This document shows positions 5,138 through 6,044 of a DNA stretch of 6,044 bases, piece after piece. The notes under the pieces were generated by a model. The model was not told the DNA's origin, searched no databases, and worked only from the letters and a program-made list of their open reading frames with translations. Origin of the DNA: an uncultured Bacteroidota bacterium. GTDB taxonomy: Bacteria; Bacteroidota; Bacteroidia; 2-12-FULL-35-15. Position 1 is the stretch's first letter. Each line of letters opens with the position of its first letter. The DNA lies in assembly GCA_903833025.1 (NCBI GenBank), contig CAILDT010000107.1, forward strand, positions 1 through 6,044, given 5' to 3'. Both the position numbers and the translations under genes were made by a program.

Positions 5138-6044
5138 ATGGTAGAACATACAAAACCGGAAATTGTCATGAGATGTTGCTCAAAATGTGGTGAAATGAAA
5201 GATCCTGATAGAATTGTTAGAAATCGTAATGTCTGTAAAGATTGTTGCAATAAAAAGAAAAACGAGAATTATCGTAATAAAGTAGTAGATGATACAGAAC
5301 AAATTATGTGTTCAGTATGTAATACATCAAAAAATGCTACCTTATTTATTCGTGGTTCTAAAAGGTGTAAAGAATGCAATAATATTAAGAGACGAAACGA
5401 ATATCAGGAAAAAGAAGAAGTTCGTGTTGTAAAAATAGAACAAGCTATCAATTATAAGAAAAGGAGAAAGGCTATTAGAGACGAAAATAAACTAGCAGAA
5501 ATTACAACGCTAGAAGAGGAAATTGGTCAAGATAATACGATATGCAAATATTGTAATGAGGTCAAGGCTAAAACTCGATTTCGGCATAATAGACTTAAGT
5601 GTAAAGATTGTGAAAGAGAAGACCCACCTGGAAAGCTCAAACGATGTGTGCGTTCAAGAATTCATATTTGTTTGGATGGAAAGAAAACCAAACATACACA
5701 TGAATATTTAGGCTGTTCGCCCGCTGAATATTTGAAATGGCTCTTAAACAACACAAATAACTTTACATTAGAAAATTACGGAAAAGTATGGCATATTGAC
5801 CACGTAATTCCTTTATGTAGATTTGATATTCAAAACGAACAGGAATGCTTAATTGCATTTAATTGGCGAAATACAATGCCATTACTTGCAAAAGAGAATT
5901 TAGCTAAGAATAAGAAGATATTGAAACCACAAATTGAACAACATTTAAACAAATTAAAAACCTACCATACAGAAAATAATATAGAATTGCCCCAGATATA
6001 TATTGATTTATTTGCGAAACATCTTGCAGCGGGAAACCCCTTAG
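5138..6044 (+). CDS. intron-encoded HNH homing endonuclease with three zinc-ribbon-like units (partial, no stop in window)
   Basis: The frame is open from ATG 5138 to the last base, giving 302 codons so far. This is the first ATG after in-frame stops. Three Cys4 units share the spacing CX2C-X15-CX2C: C14/C17/C33/C36, C58/C61/C77/C80 and C136/C139/C155/C158. They resemble the small zinc ribbons that precede HNH domains in phage and giant-virus nucleases. A Lys/Glu-rich helical linker separates units 2 and 3. The nuclease domain follows: LGCSPAEYLKWL (191-202), then WHIDHVIPL (218-226) with H219, D221 and H222, then NWRNTMPL (242-249) with N245, and N254/K257. All expected HNH metal and catalytic residues are present, so it looks active. 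Its role would be to cut intron-free RPB1 alleles near the NADFD-GD codons and promote intron copying. It is much more AT-rich than the exon, a sign of separate origin. The last codons overlap the likely ribozyme core. Confidence 0.88.
   Translation, partial: MVEHTKPEIVMRCCSKCGEMKDPDRIVRNRNVCKDCCNKKKNENYRNKVVDDTEQIMCSVCNTSKNATLFIRGSKRCKECNNIKRRNEYQEKEEVRVVKIEQAINYKKRRKAIRDENKLAEITTLEEEIGQDNTICKYCNEVKAKTRFRHNRLKCKDCEREDPPGKLKRCVRSRIHICLDGKKTKHTHEYLGCSPAEYLKWLLNNTNNFTLENYGKVWHIDHVIPLCRFDIQNEQECLIAFNWRNTMPLLAKENLAKNKKILKPQIEQHLNKLKTYHTENNIELPQIYIDLFAKHLAAGNPL
6024..6044 (+). other. candidate group I intron core (P3/J3-4/P4 'P element'), truncated by window end
   Basis: The stretch TTGCAGCGGGAAACCCC (6024-6040) resembles the conserved P element of group I introns, as in TTGCGGGAAA of the Tetrahymena intron and CGGGGAACC of the phage T4 td intron. 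It would form the 5' strand of P4, J4/5 and the start of P5. If right, the endonuclease gene sits upstream of the catalytic core, in a peripheral loop, with its 3' end running into it. The pairing partners lie outside the window, so this rests on motif likeness only. Confidence 0.55.

Larger units (their letters stand above)
5024..6044 (+). mobile_element. group I intron in RPB1 with HNH homing-endonuclease gene (5' 1,021 nt; 3' end outside window)
   Basis: Homology to RPB1 stops after NADFD and is replaced by non-coding sequence with in-frame stops (TGA 5054-5056, TGA 5063-5065), then an endonuclease gene. Signals for a group I intron are the P1 helix with U.G at the junction, a P2-like hairpin (5046-5073), a possible P10 guide, and a P-element-like stretch GCGGGAAAC at 6029-6037. 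The insert lies in the most conserved motif of the gene, typical of homing elements, which target sites that cannot vary. The stop codons exclude an intein, and the start AAACTT excludes a GT-AG spliceosomal intron. The Q, R and S core elements and the 3' splice site are not visible. Self-splicing introns in RNA polymerase genes are known in mimivirus relatives. Confidence 0.88.

Noticed and set aside
5168..5170. Alternative nuclease start at Met11
   Set aside because: The ATG at 5138 is first after in-frame stops and directly follows the AT-rich segment. Both starts keep the first Cys pair, so the choice changes little.
5523..5711. 62-codon plus-strand frame inside the endonuclease gene
   Set aside because: It overlaps the third zinc ribbon and the start of the HNH domain in another frame and is a shadow of the real gene.
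5024..6044. Intein inserted in RPB1
   Set aside because: Stop codons in the exon frame follow at once (5054, 5063, 5081), there is no Cys/Ser splice residue at the junction, and the nuclease has its own ATG.
5024..6044. Spliceosomal or group II intron
   Set aside because: The insert begins AAACTT, not GT or GTGYG, whereas P1 with terminal U.G and a P-like core motif fit group I.

Overview
The window looks like part of the genome of a giant DNA virus (Nucleocytoviricota), most likely of the mimivirus-like order Imitervirales. The evidence is a virus-style RPB1 gene (largest RNA polymerase subunit), tightly packed genes on both strands with short AT-rich gaps, and the octamer AAAATTGA 43-49 nt upstream of two start codons. 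That octamer is the known early promoter element of mimivirus-like viruses. A 12-bp perfect hairpin just after one stop codon fits the 'hairpin rule' for mRNA 3' ends in these viruses. Assignment below order level is not possible from sequence alone.

Layout. (1) 21-293 (+) encodes a small unrecognised protein of 90 aa. (2) 325-2595 (-) is convergent with it and encodes a 756-aa AAA+ ATPase. Its ATPase core is clearly Lon-type, but there is no peptidase domain, and the N-terminal half is a long acidic/basic low-complexity tail containing two 15-bp tandem-repeat arrays. (3) 2596-2664 is a compact regulatory gap with the hairpin and an AAAATTGA motif on the minus strand. (4) 2665-3498 (-) encodes a 277-aa unrecognised protein with a very basic N-terminus. 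(5) 3499-3592 is a divergent promoter region with AAAATTGA on the plus strand. (6) 3593-5023 (+) is exon 1 of RPB1, 477 codons. (7) 5024 to the window end is a mobile intron carrying a homing-endonuclease gene that is still open at the last base.

The most notable feature is this intron. RPB1 is interrupted exactly after NADFD, inside the universal NADFDGD metal-binding motif of the polymerase active site. In-frame stops follow at once, which rules out an intein. The sequence at the junction forms a textbook group I P1 helix: seven pairs ending in a U.G wobble at the predicted splice site. The six bases before the wobble G could form a P10 helix with a downstream exon starting GGAGAT (Gly-Asp), which is what the protein needs next. 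Inside the intron is an HNH endonuclease with three Cys4 zinc-ribbon-like units of identical spacing. Its reading frame runs into what looks like the conserved P3/P4 core of the ribozyme at the window edge.

How the parts fit: RPB1 is the catalytic subunit of the virus's own transcription machinery. The intron would remove itself from the RPB1 transcript, while its endonuclease would spread the element into intron-free RPB1 alleles. The Lon-type ATPase and the two unknown proteins have no visible functional link to it beyond shared promoter style.
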